A DNA stretch of 64,000 bases from Vibrio pomeroyi (GTDB lineage: Bacteria > Pseudomonadota > Gammaproteobacteria > Enterobacterales > Vibrionaceae). The translations under genes were made by a program, and so were the position numbers. Below, piece after piece: positions 57,801-60,835 of the stretch (position 1 is its first letter; each line of letters opens with the position of its first letter). Location of the stretch: positions 1,488,001-1,552,000 of the forward strand of contig NZ_AP025507.1 in assembly GCF_024347595.1 (NCBI RefSeq), given 5' to 3'. The notes under the pieces were generated by a model. That model searched no databases, was not told where the DNA came from, and was given only the letters and a program-made list of their open reading frames with translations.

Positions 57801-58930
57801 GCGAAAGTGTACGTGCCATTGCCGTTGTCGGTAAGGATACCATCGCCGCCATCGTAGGTAACGCCTTCAACAGAAAGGTGGTCGCCTTCAATGTCGGTCG
57901 CACCTGTTAGAAGATCAGCATCGGTGAAAACAAGTGTGCCATCTTCTTCAATTTCAAAGGTTTTATCTTCTGGTACAGGCGCGTCATTAATAGGACGAAC
58001 TGTTAAATCGATGGCGCTGCTTATGGTTTCTTGGCCGTCACTGATATCGAAAGTAAGGTCGAGTTCACCATTAAAATCAGCGGAAGGAACAACGGTGAAA
58101 GTACCGTCGCCATTATCTTGAACCGTAGCGTCAGCACCGACTTGAACGTTTGAAGCAACCAGCTCATCACCATCTACATCACTTGCGTATTCGAGTAATT
58201 GTTCTTGAGTGAATGTAATGGAGCCATCTTCATCCATGATGTAAGCCAGATCTTGTTCTGCCTCTGGTGCATCATTTTCGCTTTCTACTTTGATTTTGAA
58301 CGTTTCACTTACCGTCTCTGAATCAAAGTCATCTTCTACTTCATTGATGGTCTCTTCGTCCGAAGCTTGAACATCAACGGCGAATGTCTCTTCAACCGTT
58401 TGTGAATCTAAATCATCGCCCACGGGTTGTTCGTTAGAGTCAGAAGAATCCGCACTAGGCGCAGCTGACGTTCTTGCTGCTTGGCCCTGCTCTTCATTAC
58501 CTTCAGCATCTGAACCACCTTCAGAAGCTGTACTTTCACCACCACCTACAGCTTGTGCACCGGCACCTGAACCGCCGCCACTACCTGCTGCATCACCTGT
58601 ACCAGCGTCCGAAGCTGCACTGTCTACAACATTTGATTGAGCAGCATCTGAATCACTACCACTTTCCGGTGTGTCCTCTTGAACCGCACCACCTGAAGCC
58701 GCTGCTTCTTCTGAATTACCAGCGCCACTTGGGTTGTCTTCTAACGCTTGGTTAATTTCGTCTGCTGCGTCGGTGTTTTCTGCACCCGTCGCTATCGTAG
58801 ACGCAATTGTATTCTGTTGGTTTTGTTGATTCTGCTGCTGGGAGGGTGTACCCGCGTCGTTCGTGTCCGTTTGTTCTACCGCGTCATTTAGATCTTCATT
58901 TTGGTTGTTTTGGTTATTTTCGCCTGCCAT
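36833..58930 (-). CDS. Giant cadherin-like repeat adhesin, probable type I secretion substrate (7365 residues)
   Basis: A single open frame with GGAGG 6 bases before ATG 58930. There is no signal peptide. Residues 1-220 are low-complexity, acidic and rich in Ala, Gly, Ser, Asn and Gln. From about residue 220 there are roughly 60 cadherin-like repeats of about 95 residues (EDGSI...LLxxAxDxDGDxL...NGDGTYxFxPNENFNGD...FDVSDG), many with DxDGD/DxNDxP calcium-type motifs. Inserted domains are: an unassigned beta domain (about 2144-2411), a DUF4114-like domain (about 3217-3351, YGFEDLYGGGDADYTDF), a concanavalin-like domain (about 4384-4561), a carboxypeptidase-regulatory-like domain (about 5281-5361) and a YfaP/DUF2135-like domain (about 5367-5511). 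The last 100 residues are acidic (QDQGVDFTDDSG), with no RTX nonapeptides seen. The divergent type I secretion genes support surface export. Confidence 0.9.
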   Translation of the reverse strand: MAGENNQNNQNEDLNDAVEQTDTNDAGTPSQQQNQQNQQNTIASTIATGAENTDAADEINQALEDNPSGAGNSEEAAASGGAVQEDTPESGSDSDAAQSNVVDSAASDAGTGDAAGSGGGSGAGAQAVGGGESTASEGGSDAEGNEEQGQAARTSAAPSADSSDSNEQPVGDDLDSQTVEETFAVDVQASDEETINEVEDDFDSETVSETFKIKVESENDAPEAEQDLAYIMDEDGSITFTQEQLLEYASDVDGDELVASNVQVGADATVQDNGDGTFTVVPSADFNGELDLTFDISDGQETISSAIDLTVRPINDAPVPEDKTFEIEEDGTLVFTDADLLTGATDIEGDHLSVEGVTYDGGDGILTDNGNGTYTFAPNENFNGDVNFSFDVSDGTDTVSANIDVSVTAVDDAPVSGDLAYSVDEDGSIRLSQEQLLSQASDVEGDDLTASSLTVDGDATVAQNVDGSFTITPDENFNGDIDISFDISDGTNTVQASADLTVNPINDLPAPQDQQFSVEEDGTLIFTDADLLTGATDIEGDNLSVEGVTYDGGDGILTDNGNGTYTFAPNENFNGDVNFSFDVSDGTDTVSANIDVSVTAVDDAPVSGDLAYSVNEDGSIRLSQEQLLSQASDVEGDDLTASSLTVDGDATVTQNEDGSFTITPDENFNGDIDISFDISDGTNTVQASADLTVNPINDLPVPQDQQFSVEEDGTLIFTDADLLTGATDIEGDNLSVEGVTYDGGDGILTDNGNGTYTFAPNENFNGDVNFSFDVSDGTDTVSANIDVSVTAVDDAPVSGDLAYSVDEDGSIRLSQEQLLSQASDVEGDDLTASSLTVDGDATVTQNVDGSFTITPDENFNGDIDISFDISDGTNTVQASADLTVNPVNDLPVPQGQQFSVEEDGTLIFTDADLLTGATDIEGDNLSVEGVTYDGGDGILTDNGNGTYTFAPNENFNGDVNFSFDVSDGTDTVSANIDVSVTAVDDAPVSGDLAYSVDEDGSIRLSQEQLLSQASDVEGDDLTASSLTVDGDATVTQSEDGSFTITPDENFNGDIDISFDISDGTNTVQVSADLTVNPINDLPVPQDQQFSIEEDGTLQFTDADLLTGATDIEGDDLTVEGISYEGTDGVLTDHGGGSYSFAPNENFNGDVNFSFDVSDGTDTVSANIDVSVIPENDPPVAGSTSYTVNEDNSITISDAQLLATSSDIEGDVSIDSVTYSGSDGVLEINGNGTYTFSPNENFNGEIALDVVVADEEGATDATTAGITVLEVNDPPVAGPTSYTIDEDSVLTFSESQVLLNASDVEGDVELVGISYDGPDGIFSVNGDGTCSFAPNENFNGQVQLDVTIRDEDGAEVDTVINVDVLPINDAPVSGDLAYNVNEDGSITLSQEQLLSQASDVEGEDLTASDLTVDGNATVTANDDGSFTIVPDANFNGDVDIQFNITDGTDTVQATADLTVNPVNDLPVPQDQQFSIEEDGTLQFTDADLLTGATDIDGDDLTVEGISYTGGDGVLTDHGDGTYTFAPNENFNGDVNFSFDVSDGTEMVSANIDVSVTPENDPPVAGSTSYMVNEDNAITISDEQLLANSSDIEGAVSVDSVTYSGTDGVFQDNGDGSYTFLPNENFSGDISLDVIVADEEGAIDETTAGITVLEVNDPPVAGPTSYTIDEDSVLTFSESQILVNASDVEGDVELVGINYDGSDGIFTVNGDGTCSFAPNENFNGQVQLDVTIQDESGATVETHINVDVLPINDPPVSGDLAYTINEDSSITLTQDQLLARAGDIDSDNLEAINLSTDENATIQQNEDGSYTITPDADYNGDLDLSFDIIDNDGGEVQVGLDITVNPLNDLPQAQDQQFTIEEDGTLLFTDEDLLAGASDLDGDELSIENVLYTGADGVLSDNGDGTYSFAPNENFNGDVQFSFDVSDGTGSTAAVIDVSVTPENDPPVAGSTSYTVQEDGQITISDEQLLANSSDVEGDVSLSSVSYTGDDGSFVDNGNGTYTFTPNENFDGDISLDVVVVDEDGATATTTAGIDVIAVNDGPEASGIQAEVDEDNSITITQDQLLANATDVEGDELTASNLQTNDPDATIVANDDGSFTITHTENFNGELDFTYSISDGDNEVLTTLDLTVNPVNDAPEAGEEIFIQAQEDQTVGVTLREEPALRLDQAPENGIIEANLDNEWVVLEVGQEVPADTEVRFVPSEDALAEGTHTTQIGTFDDNASVDDWGTEVDPYTREFSDGDLTVTVQSNDDPLGAWNGNTHIGHGIGDTDRQGLSGDEKLTISVEGQDINEISFHLDGLGGWFMEESRHFTEVEIRAFNEDGDMIDSMTYHKEDRGTFETDYTLTVDQPVSYFELGTVQGNGTYVVQNMTVSQTCHDEAVFTSIGVDGSEITETVELNIHAGDNEIELTADLPNITIDTEGSAQFASVVITEEQLLAQASDIDGDDLDIQNLELVGENSEHAILTDNGDGTWTVTPDENFYGEIELGYQVSDGELTDDNIININFESVNDAPIVSGPIVLSTDEDQGITFSADDLLANTTDIEGDTLSISDITYGGDDGDLVDNGDGTFTFMPNENFNGEIDIDYKVFDGTDEVATHLDLTVVPVNDVPVPGEPLHTQMLENGSMIIEAKDLLSGATDVDGDILHVENLLLVDQTQGTLTDNGDNTFTFEPAENFYGEVNLTFDISDGQASAPSTARVDVEIVNEGPEVSGPIEAAVDEDGSITITQEDLLANATDVDGDNLEAVNLATNDPNAVIVENSDGSFTITPSADFFGEIEFTYDVTDAIETVAADLNLTVNPINDAPDVPDMSFTTEDGQAITITEAELLAQATDIEGDELSVVNVTSASDTVEVTDNGDGTYTLTPEQGFFGNVDLAFDVSDGTDVVAANIDLKVEFVNDAPEATSMVADVDEDGSILVTQEMLLENASDQDGDELFASALETNDPNASIVDNGDGTYTVTPSENFNGDIAFTYEVSDGELSTSNDMTLTVNPVNDIPIVAPGMYHIEEDGSILFTQEDLLSGAIDIDGDDLSVTSINYSGDEGTVTDNGDGTFSFVPEEHFSGDLQFSFTVTDGTTEVEQDLNVHIEAVADAPDLVITDGDGVNVDDQAILVEPGGIVELNIAAALVDQDLSETLTVTVDGVPEGSVIQYDNEGVLNDQENGITSYNDTEITVTFEGETAGYQNAAGYYKVDEDGNITGVEVVYENASQVGGGGDLVPGQDQFSFQVAEGESFNLFLIPNGHQHNDFDAMQEGQYEFRAEDGSPANMDTVDPQLVFVAADGTETVIQGQNGDAIFHGGSSAQLNQDGIEHTRTTVNEDGELVYGFEDLYGGGDADYTDFNFTIDVGEVNSQIYSGEVTVGPDGSVTLPTTAIAQELQIQLPEDFNEQLEVHVTATATELSNDDSETVSQTIYINATGAHIEHAPEALPVAATVEEDGSIIITQEDLLANARDLDGDQLTALNLATDDDNVTITDNGDGTYTLTPDADFNGDVNFTFDVSDGDDVVSTNLELTVSPVNDGPEAQDQAFTVNEDGVLTFTDQDLLTGATDIEGDDLSVDGVTYTGADGVLTDNGDGTYSFAPNENFNGDVNFSFDVSDGTDTVTANVDVSVTPENDPPVAGSTSYTVHEDNSITISNEQLLANSSDIEGEVAIDSVTYSGSDGVLEINGNGTYTFSPNENFNGEVSLDVVVTDEDGATESTTAGITVLEVNDPPVAGPTSYTIDEDSVLTFSESQVLLNASDVEGDVELVEINYDGPDGIFSINGDGTCSFAPNENFNGQVQLDVTIQDEDGAQVDTYITVDVLPINDVPVSGDLAYSVEEDGSITLSQEQLLSQANDVDGDDLTASNLMVDGDATVTANDDGSFTITPDANFNGDIDLTFDINDGADTLVATADLTVNPVNDLPQPQDQTFSIGEDGVLNFTDEDLLTGATDIDGDDLSVEGVTYTGADGVLTDNGDGSYSFAPNENFNGDVNFSFDVSDGTDTVQANIDVSVTPENDPPVAGSTSYTVHEDNSITISDEQLLANSSDIEGDVAVDSVTYSGTDGVFEDNGDGTYTFLPNENFNGEVSLDVVVADEDGATEATTAGITVLEVNDPPIAGVTSYSVNEDEVITISSEQLLANASDIEGEVAIDSVNYTGSDGIFTDNGDGTFSFAPNANFDGDVSLDVVVTDEDGATATTTANIDVLPVNDAPVSGELAYSVDEDGSINLSQEQLLAQAGDVDGDDLSASNLTVDGNATVTANDDGSFTITPDADFNGDIDLNFDITDGDATIQATADLTVNPVNDLPTVGEPQFVTQEDTSFTFTEEQLLQNAGDIDGDNLSVENVASDSGSLVDNGDGTYTFAPNENFDGNVNVTFDVNDGTATVPAEATIDVQSVVDMPELSIASDLLIASDNFESGSNGWNTGTESSQGFESGDMLGRIGGTGGDEAVSKTYDIPSDISEVNISFSFYEIDSWDGESFQIFVGGEELTTLDNSAFRTQDGTTTLYDSAGNEVGEVVHGVSQGEGFSGWNDQAHQINLTVPVEDGQLELGFGSTLNQSVNDESFGIDNIEISVSDADYQIIGTEDTPVPLDIDAALTDTDGSENLAILIEDVPEGSSLSAGTDNGDGTWSLQPEELAGLEFIPSGDFNGDVVLTVNATSTDVDTGTTATATQDVTIHISPANDAPEVEGDISAVTAEDNSITLTQEQLLEHAVDIDGDDLSAINLTTNDENATVEMNDDGSFTITPSENFNGNIEFSYDVTDGEDMVAAGLDLTVTPVNDAPEPQDQAFTIGEDGVLNFTDEDLLTGATDVEGDDLTVEGVTYTGADGVLTDNGDGSYSFAPNENFNGDVNFSFDVSDGTDTVQASIDVSVTPENDPPVAGSTSYTVHEDNSITISNEQLLANSSDVEGEVAIDSVSYTGSDGVFEDNGDGTYTFSPNENFNGEVSLAVVVTDEDGATEATTAGITVLEVNDPPIAGSTSYSVNEDEVITISSEQLLANSSDVEGEMAIDSVNYTGADGIFTDNGDGTFSFAPNANFDGDVSLDVVVTDEDGATTATTASIDVLPINDPPVSGDLAYSIDEDGSITLTQEQLLSQASDVDGDDLTASNLSAGDNATVVDNGDGTFTVTPDADFNGNIDLSFDISDGTESIVANAELTVNPVNDLPTSDDVYANVDEDNTITITQEQLLANAADIEGDELVASNLTLVGDDATIVDNGDGTFSITPSENFNGYIDVAYSISDGDTPIAAHLGLTVDPVNDAPIVSADVAITIEEDGSYTITQEELLQFATDIEDDDMTAIIGAAGDETTVTGTVLDAETSNPVSGAEVTLTDSAGHSYTTVTDDSGNYSVTGAVVDQGTVTIEQEGSITSSFIVPAGEDVNGGVTAISEVLEETDMRIVVTWGESPRDMDNHLWLYDTENGNELDHIYYRDMSHDLGEGNVVQQDVDDVNGHGPETITIPNYQDADMHYSVHNYTNRSWDVDGVEDVQVQVFVGDTLVETFSPDLADNPSGDHWHVFDIVNGVIVPSQDVGTQNAFDLPTAEEALAAENGIDISELLTGDEDGDSGDTDGNEPSVGDISIDNALITDNGDGTYTITPEENFNGEFSISYNVDDGNGGVTPAELDVTVTAVNDLSVIYDHDYTINEDGSLTFTDEQLLAGATDIDGDDLSVESVNYEGTDGVFTDNGDGTYTFAPNENFNGSVGLTYDVSDGTDVVSANIDVQVVPINDIPVAGTTSYSVEEDGSITLSDAQLLANSSDVEGDVFVSDVSYSGTDGVFTDNGDGTYTFSPNENFNGDISLDVSVMDEDGATAETTAGIDVIAVNDLPVAGSTTYSVDEDNVIVISDAQLLANSSDIEGDVSVSDVSYSGAEGIFTDNGDGTYSFAPNENFNGNVSLDVTVADEDGATAQTTAGIDVVAVNDAPVSGDLAYSVDEDGSITLSQEQLLAQASDVDGDDLTAANLTVGDNATVTANDDGSFTITPDADFNGDIDLSFDLSDGTETVVATADLTVNPVNDVAVVEDVAYTIEEDGSLTFTDEQLLAGASDIDGDELSVADVSYTGAEGVFTDNGDGTYTFAPNENFNGEVDLSFSVSDGTATTDANIDITVTDVNDAPVAGSTSYQMNEDGTITISPEQLIANSSDVDGEVSLDSVSYSGADGILVQNEDGSVTFAPNENFNGDISLDMTVIDDDGATAETTAGIEVIAVNDAPVAGNVAYSVDEDGSITLSQEQLLANASDVDGDALTASNLSAGDNATVTANEDGSFTIMPDADFNGDIDLSFDVSDGLETVQAGVDLTVNPVNDLPTAEDQSFTVEEDGTLIFTDADLLAGAADIDGDDLSITDVSYTGAEGVFTDNGDGTYSFAPNENFNGDVNLGFTVSDGTETVDANIDVTVTDINDAPVAGSTSYQMNEDGTITISPEQLIANSSDVDGEVSLESVTYTGSDGELVQNDDGSVTFTPSENFNGDISLDVVVTDDDGAAATTTAGIEVLAVNDGPESEDVKLTTAEDSTILITQDMLLAQATDIDNTADELSASGLQIDPSLGELLDNEDGTWSFTPNENFNGDVPMTFNVSDGQETTSVDGNIDVTPVNDAPEAPTIEMQGEEDVVMVIDPAYIADQVTDLDGDEISIESITVRAPANATLTQQPDGMYHLVTTQDFNGLVELGYQATDGEEVVDGSLNVDVIPVNDAPFNVGNAMMTTDEDGAFTFDAGDLMNLFGDIDTADLVVSRIITADGEDGGEVTDNGDGTWTFTPTGDFAGVSDLQVVVSDGEFETVLDVPVYVRPVADGAVITTDHDGPLVFGEDETGHLGLNVGLVDDSETLSNLVMTGFPVGFEVTDGMNTVMITEPGQYIDLFDWDISNIQMTPPEDFHGEFFVTVSATTVDYGDEPEAFEDGIDSGDFETVAGDSIILTADDLIGLAENVDADSDDEVKLVHLADRSQGEIVDNGDGTWTFTPAPGFTGEADIAYVVDKDGVLHDEQTGVVVKEGDSQENAAPEVNSITTTEIAADATLSFTDQDMLANLSDAEGDSMSIESVSLMEGQGVIESDNQGNYQFTPAEDYTGDVQVGFIATDGENRIESFFNVDIQGGDEAAASEGYALADDGSLTITESQLVDELGVSDTAQVVDVADANDAGFFAESGEGEWTYWPNEDFDGNLAINVDVNDGGEVSSHSLSIQVADDSAQSDEPQVQAAQATEEQQVDVAQQADDQAQDSETEAEDSVADVTAAPGDTISISIPDEVSGNESVDYAEMSGLPEGSAVSNALDNGDGSFTISGNLDQPVSVELPEGYEGTSEIQFQGYDELGSSIDGASGSVEVEVDDQYTMQGSTQEQQPDMAGMESGGSDWTSAGGQDQGVDFTDDSGSFDSDSQTGTDQGNDFDQSSI
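55690..57980 (-). repeat. Near-identical 573-bp tandem repeats encoding two-domain units
   Basis: The N-terminal part of the adhesin holds at least three full plus partial copies of a 191-residue, 573-bp unit. Repeated landmarks such as the CATCATCAACCGC-type boundary recur near 55977, 56549, 57122 and 57695. Each unit has one PVSGDLAY domain and one PxPQDQQFS domain. Substitutions between copies are few and mostly synonymous. Such arrays change length by recombination and are hard to assemble. Confidence 0.85.
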
Positions 58931-59116
58931 TACAGCCTCCGTTGCTACTAGCTAACTGATCGTATTTAGAGGCATTAAAGGACACCATTTTGGAAAACCA
59001 AGTTTTTATACAACATTTTTCATATTTTTATTTTTGTGCATAAAGAATCAAAAAAAATTTGAAAACTATCTTTAAAGATCCTTAGTTATTGTGATTAAAG
59101 CAATTAAGGCAGTGGA

Positions 59117-59479
59117 ATGATGATAGACATGACGAATTTGTTGCGTTCAATCGACAACAACCACAAAGGGCTGCAATTGCTATTAGGCGACTTTTATAAG
59201 GACTTTTCAGACGCAGCAATCAACATAGAGACGCTTCATAAGGGTAATCGTTTTGACGAACTCAACAACTACTCAAAAAAACTGAAGACCATCTTAACCT
59301 TGCTATGTGACCAAGACCTACCGCCCAAAATGGCCAAATTGGAACATTTAAGTAAACACGAGTTCCCTGCTCCAGAAGAGCTTTTAGAGGATGTAAAAAC
59401 TGAACTACAAAACGTCAATCGACAAATCAATCACCTGTTGGATATTAAGGAAGTGGTTGATGAGAAGTCATCGAGGTAG
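59117..59479 (+). CDS. Hpt-like small helical protein lacking the phosphoacceptor His
   Basis: A 120-residue soluble helical protein, first gene of the secretion operon. Aligned by eye with the intact Hpt at 34436, FDELNNYSKKLKTILTLL corresponds to WGKLHFTVHTLKGILASF. The conserved Leu and Lys positions fit, but the His is Lys54 and the following Gly is Thr58. It therefore looks like a degenerate Hpt that may bind a receiver without transferring phosphate. The resemblance is weak and needs structure prediction; it could also be an unrelated helical bundle. ATG 59117 has AAGG upstream, and the stop is 3 bases before the adaptor gene. Confidence 0.6.
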   Translation: MMIDMTNLLRSIDNNHKGLQLLLGDFYKDFSDAAINIETLHKGNRFDELNNYSKKLKTILTLLCDQDLPPKMAKLEHLSKHEFPAPEELLEDVKTELQNVNRQINHLLDIKEVVDEKSSR

Positions 59480-59482
59480 GTC

Positions 59483-60832
59483 ATGAGCAATAACCAAATA
59501 GAGCATCACCTCAGAAAAGCACTCGTATCGAACAACGAGGCGTCTAAGGTCACAGCGGATGACACTATCGTACTTGCGAGTGCCATGACGAGCGTTCATA
59601 AAACCTTACTCATCATATTCCTACTTGCTTTGGTTGCTATTGCTGTGGCGTCACAGGCACGCATAGATATTGTCGTTTCTGTGCGCGGCGAATTGTTATT
59701 AGAGTCTGACGTAGAGAAGGTTCAACACTTAGAAGGTGGGATTTTAGAAGAGTTATTAGTGAGAAAAGGTGAAGTTGTATACGAAGGACAACCTATCGCG
59801 CGAATCCGCTCACTCGACCGTAACACTCAGCTCGATACCGTGAACACGGAGATCGTTCAGCTTGAGCTAGACAAGATTCGTTATGAAAGTTTGCGTGACA
59901 TGGTGGAACCCAATTTCGCCAACTTCATTGAACAGTATCCAGAACAAGTACAGACCAACATGAACACATGGCGACAAGAGTTCTCTAAGAACCGTTCAAA
60001 TGAAGAACTCATCACGCACGATATTAAGCACAAGAACTCCCTCATCAGTTCTATGTTGAAACGCCGCAAGAGTTCAGAAAATCAGCTTTCCTTGATTCGT
60101 AAACAACTCAACATCAAGAACACACTCTATAAAGAAGAAATGGCCTCTTACGTCGATGTTCTCAATATGAAAGTACAAGAATCCAATATGGTTCGTGAGA
60201 TTGAAAACCTTGATGAGTCAGTCATGAATGAACGTTTTCAGCTCGATAAGCTGGAAAAGCAACACCAAGATTTGGTTGAGAATCGTAACTCTGAATATCA
60301 AGCGCAAATCATTCAAGCGAATAAAGACCTTAAGCTAAAACGAATCCTACAACCGCAGCATTCTGACAAGGTTGACCGCCTTATTGTCTACTCACCAGTG
60401 GATGGTGTGGTCGACAAACTGCACTTCAACTTCCGCTCTGCGGTAATACCACCTGGCGAGAGTATCGCTGATATTGCACCAATCAATAACTCGTTACACG
60501 GTGAAGCGAAGATTCCACGTAAAGACATGGGCTTTGTTGAGATTGGCCAAGCGGTGAAAGTAAAAATGGACACTTATAACTTCGCCAAATATGGATTTGT
60601 TGAGGGGACCATCGCCTCAATAAGCCGTTCATCATACGAGGAAGAAGATGCCGAATTCTATTTGGCAGAGATCGAGATTGACCAAAACTTTCTTGAGCGA
60701 GGAGGCACTCAATACAAGTTATCACCTTATATGGAGTTTACTGCCGACGTGAAAACAGGCTCACGCCGTGTGATCGAATACGCAGCGAAACCAGTGATGT
60801 CTGCCATCGAAGATGCATTCGATGAGAGGTAA
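59483..60832 (+). CDS. Type I secretion periplasmic adaptor (HlyD family)
   Basis: A 449-residue inner membrane-anchored adaptor. A cytoplasmic stretch of 40 residues precedes a membrane helix at about 41-60 (LLIIFLLALVAIAVAS). VVSVRGELLLESDVEKVQHLEGGILEELLV is the lipoyl-like start typical of LapC/PrtE/HlyD, followed by a coiled coil (about 120-280), the second lipoyl half (LIVYSPVDGVVDKLHFN) and a barrel (VKVKMDTYNFAKYGFVEG). It would connect an ABC exporter to the TolC-family channel at 63042. Placed opposite the giant adhesin, it most likely serves its export (inference). It is 3 bases from both operon neighbours. Confidence 0.92.
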   Translation: MSNNQIEHHLRKALVSNNEASKVTADDTIVLASAMTSVHKTLLIIFLLALVAIAVASQARIDIVVSVRGELLLESDVEKVQHLEGGILEELLVRKGEVVYEGQPIARIRSLDRNTQLDTVNTEIVQLELDKIRYESLRDMVEPNFANFIEQYPEQVQTNMNTWRQEFSKNRSNEELITHDIKHKNSLISSMLKRRKSSENQLSLIRKQLNIKNTLYKEEMASYVDVLNMKVQESNMVREIENLDESVMNERFQLDKLEKQHQDLVENRNSEYQAQIIQANKDLKLKRILQPQHSDKVDRLIVYSPVDGVVDKLHFNFRSAVIPPGESIADIAPINNSLHGEAKIPRKDMGFVEIGQAVKVKMDTYNFAKYGFVEGTIASISRSSYEEEDAEFYLAEIEIDQNFLERGGTQYKLSPYMEFTADVKTGSRRVIEYAAKPVMSAIEDAFDER

Positions 60833-60835
60833 TCA

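Noticed and set aside
58540..58620. DAAG in the adhesin N-terminus as a LapG-type protease cleavage site
   Set aside because: The surrounding sequence is low-complexity Ala/Gly/Ser in which such tetrapeptides occur by chance, no folded retention module precedes it, and no LapG or LapD gene is in view.
37461..58755. Many plus-strand open frames of 60-140 residues within the adhesin gene
   Set aside because: They are antisense shadows of the repeats, share the repeat periodicity, and show Ser/Pro/Thr-rich compositions without ribosome sites.
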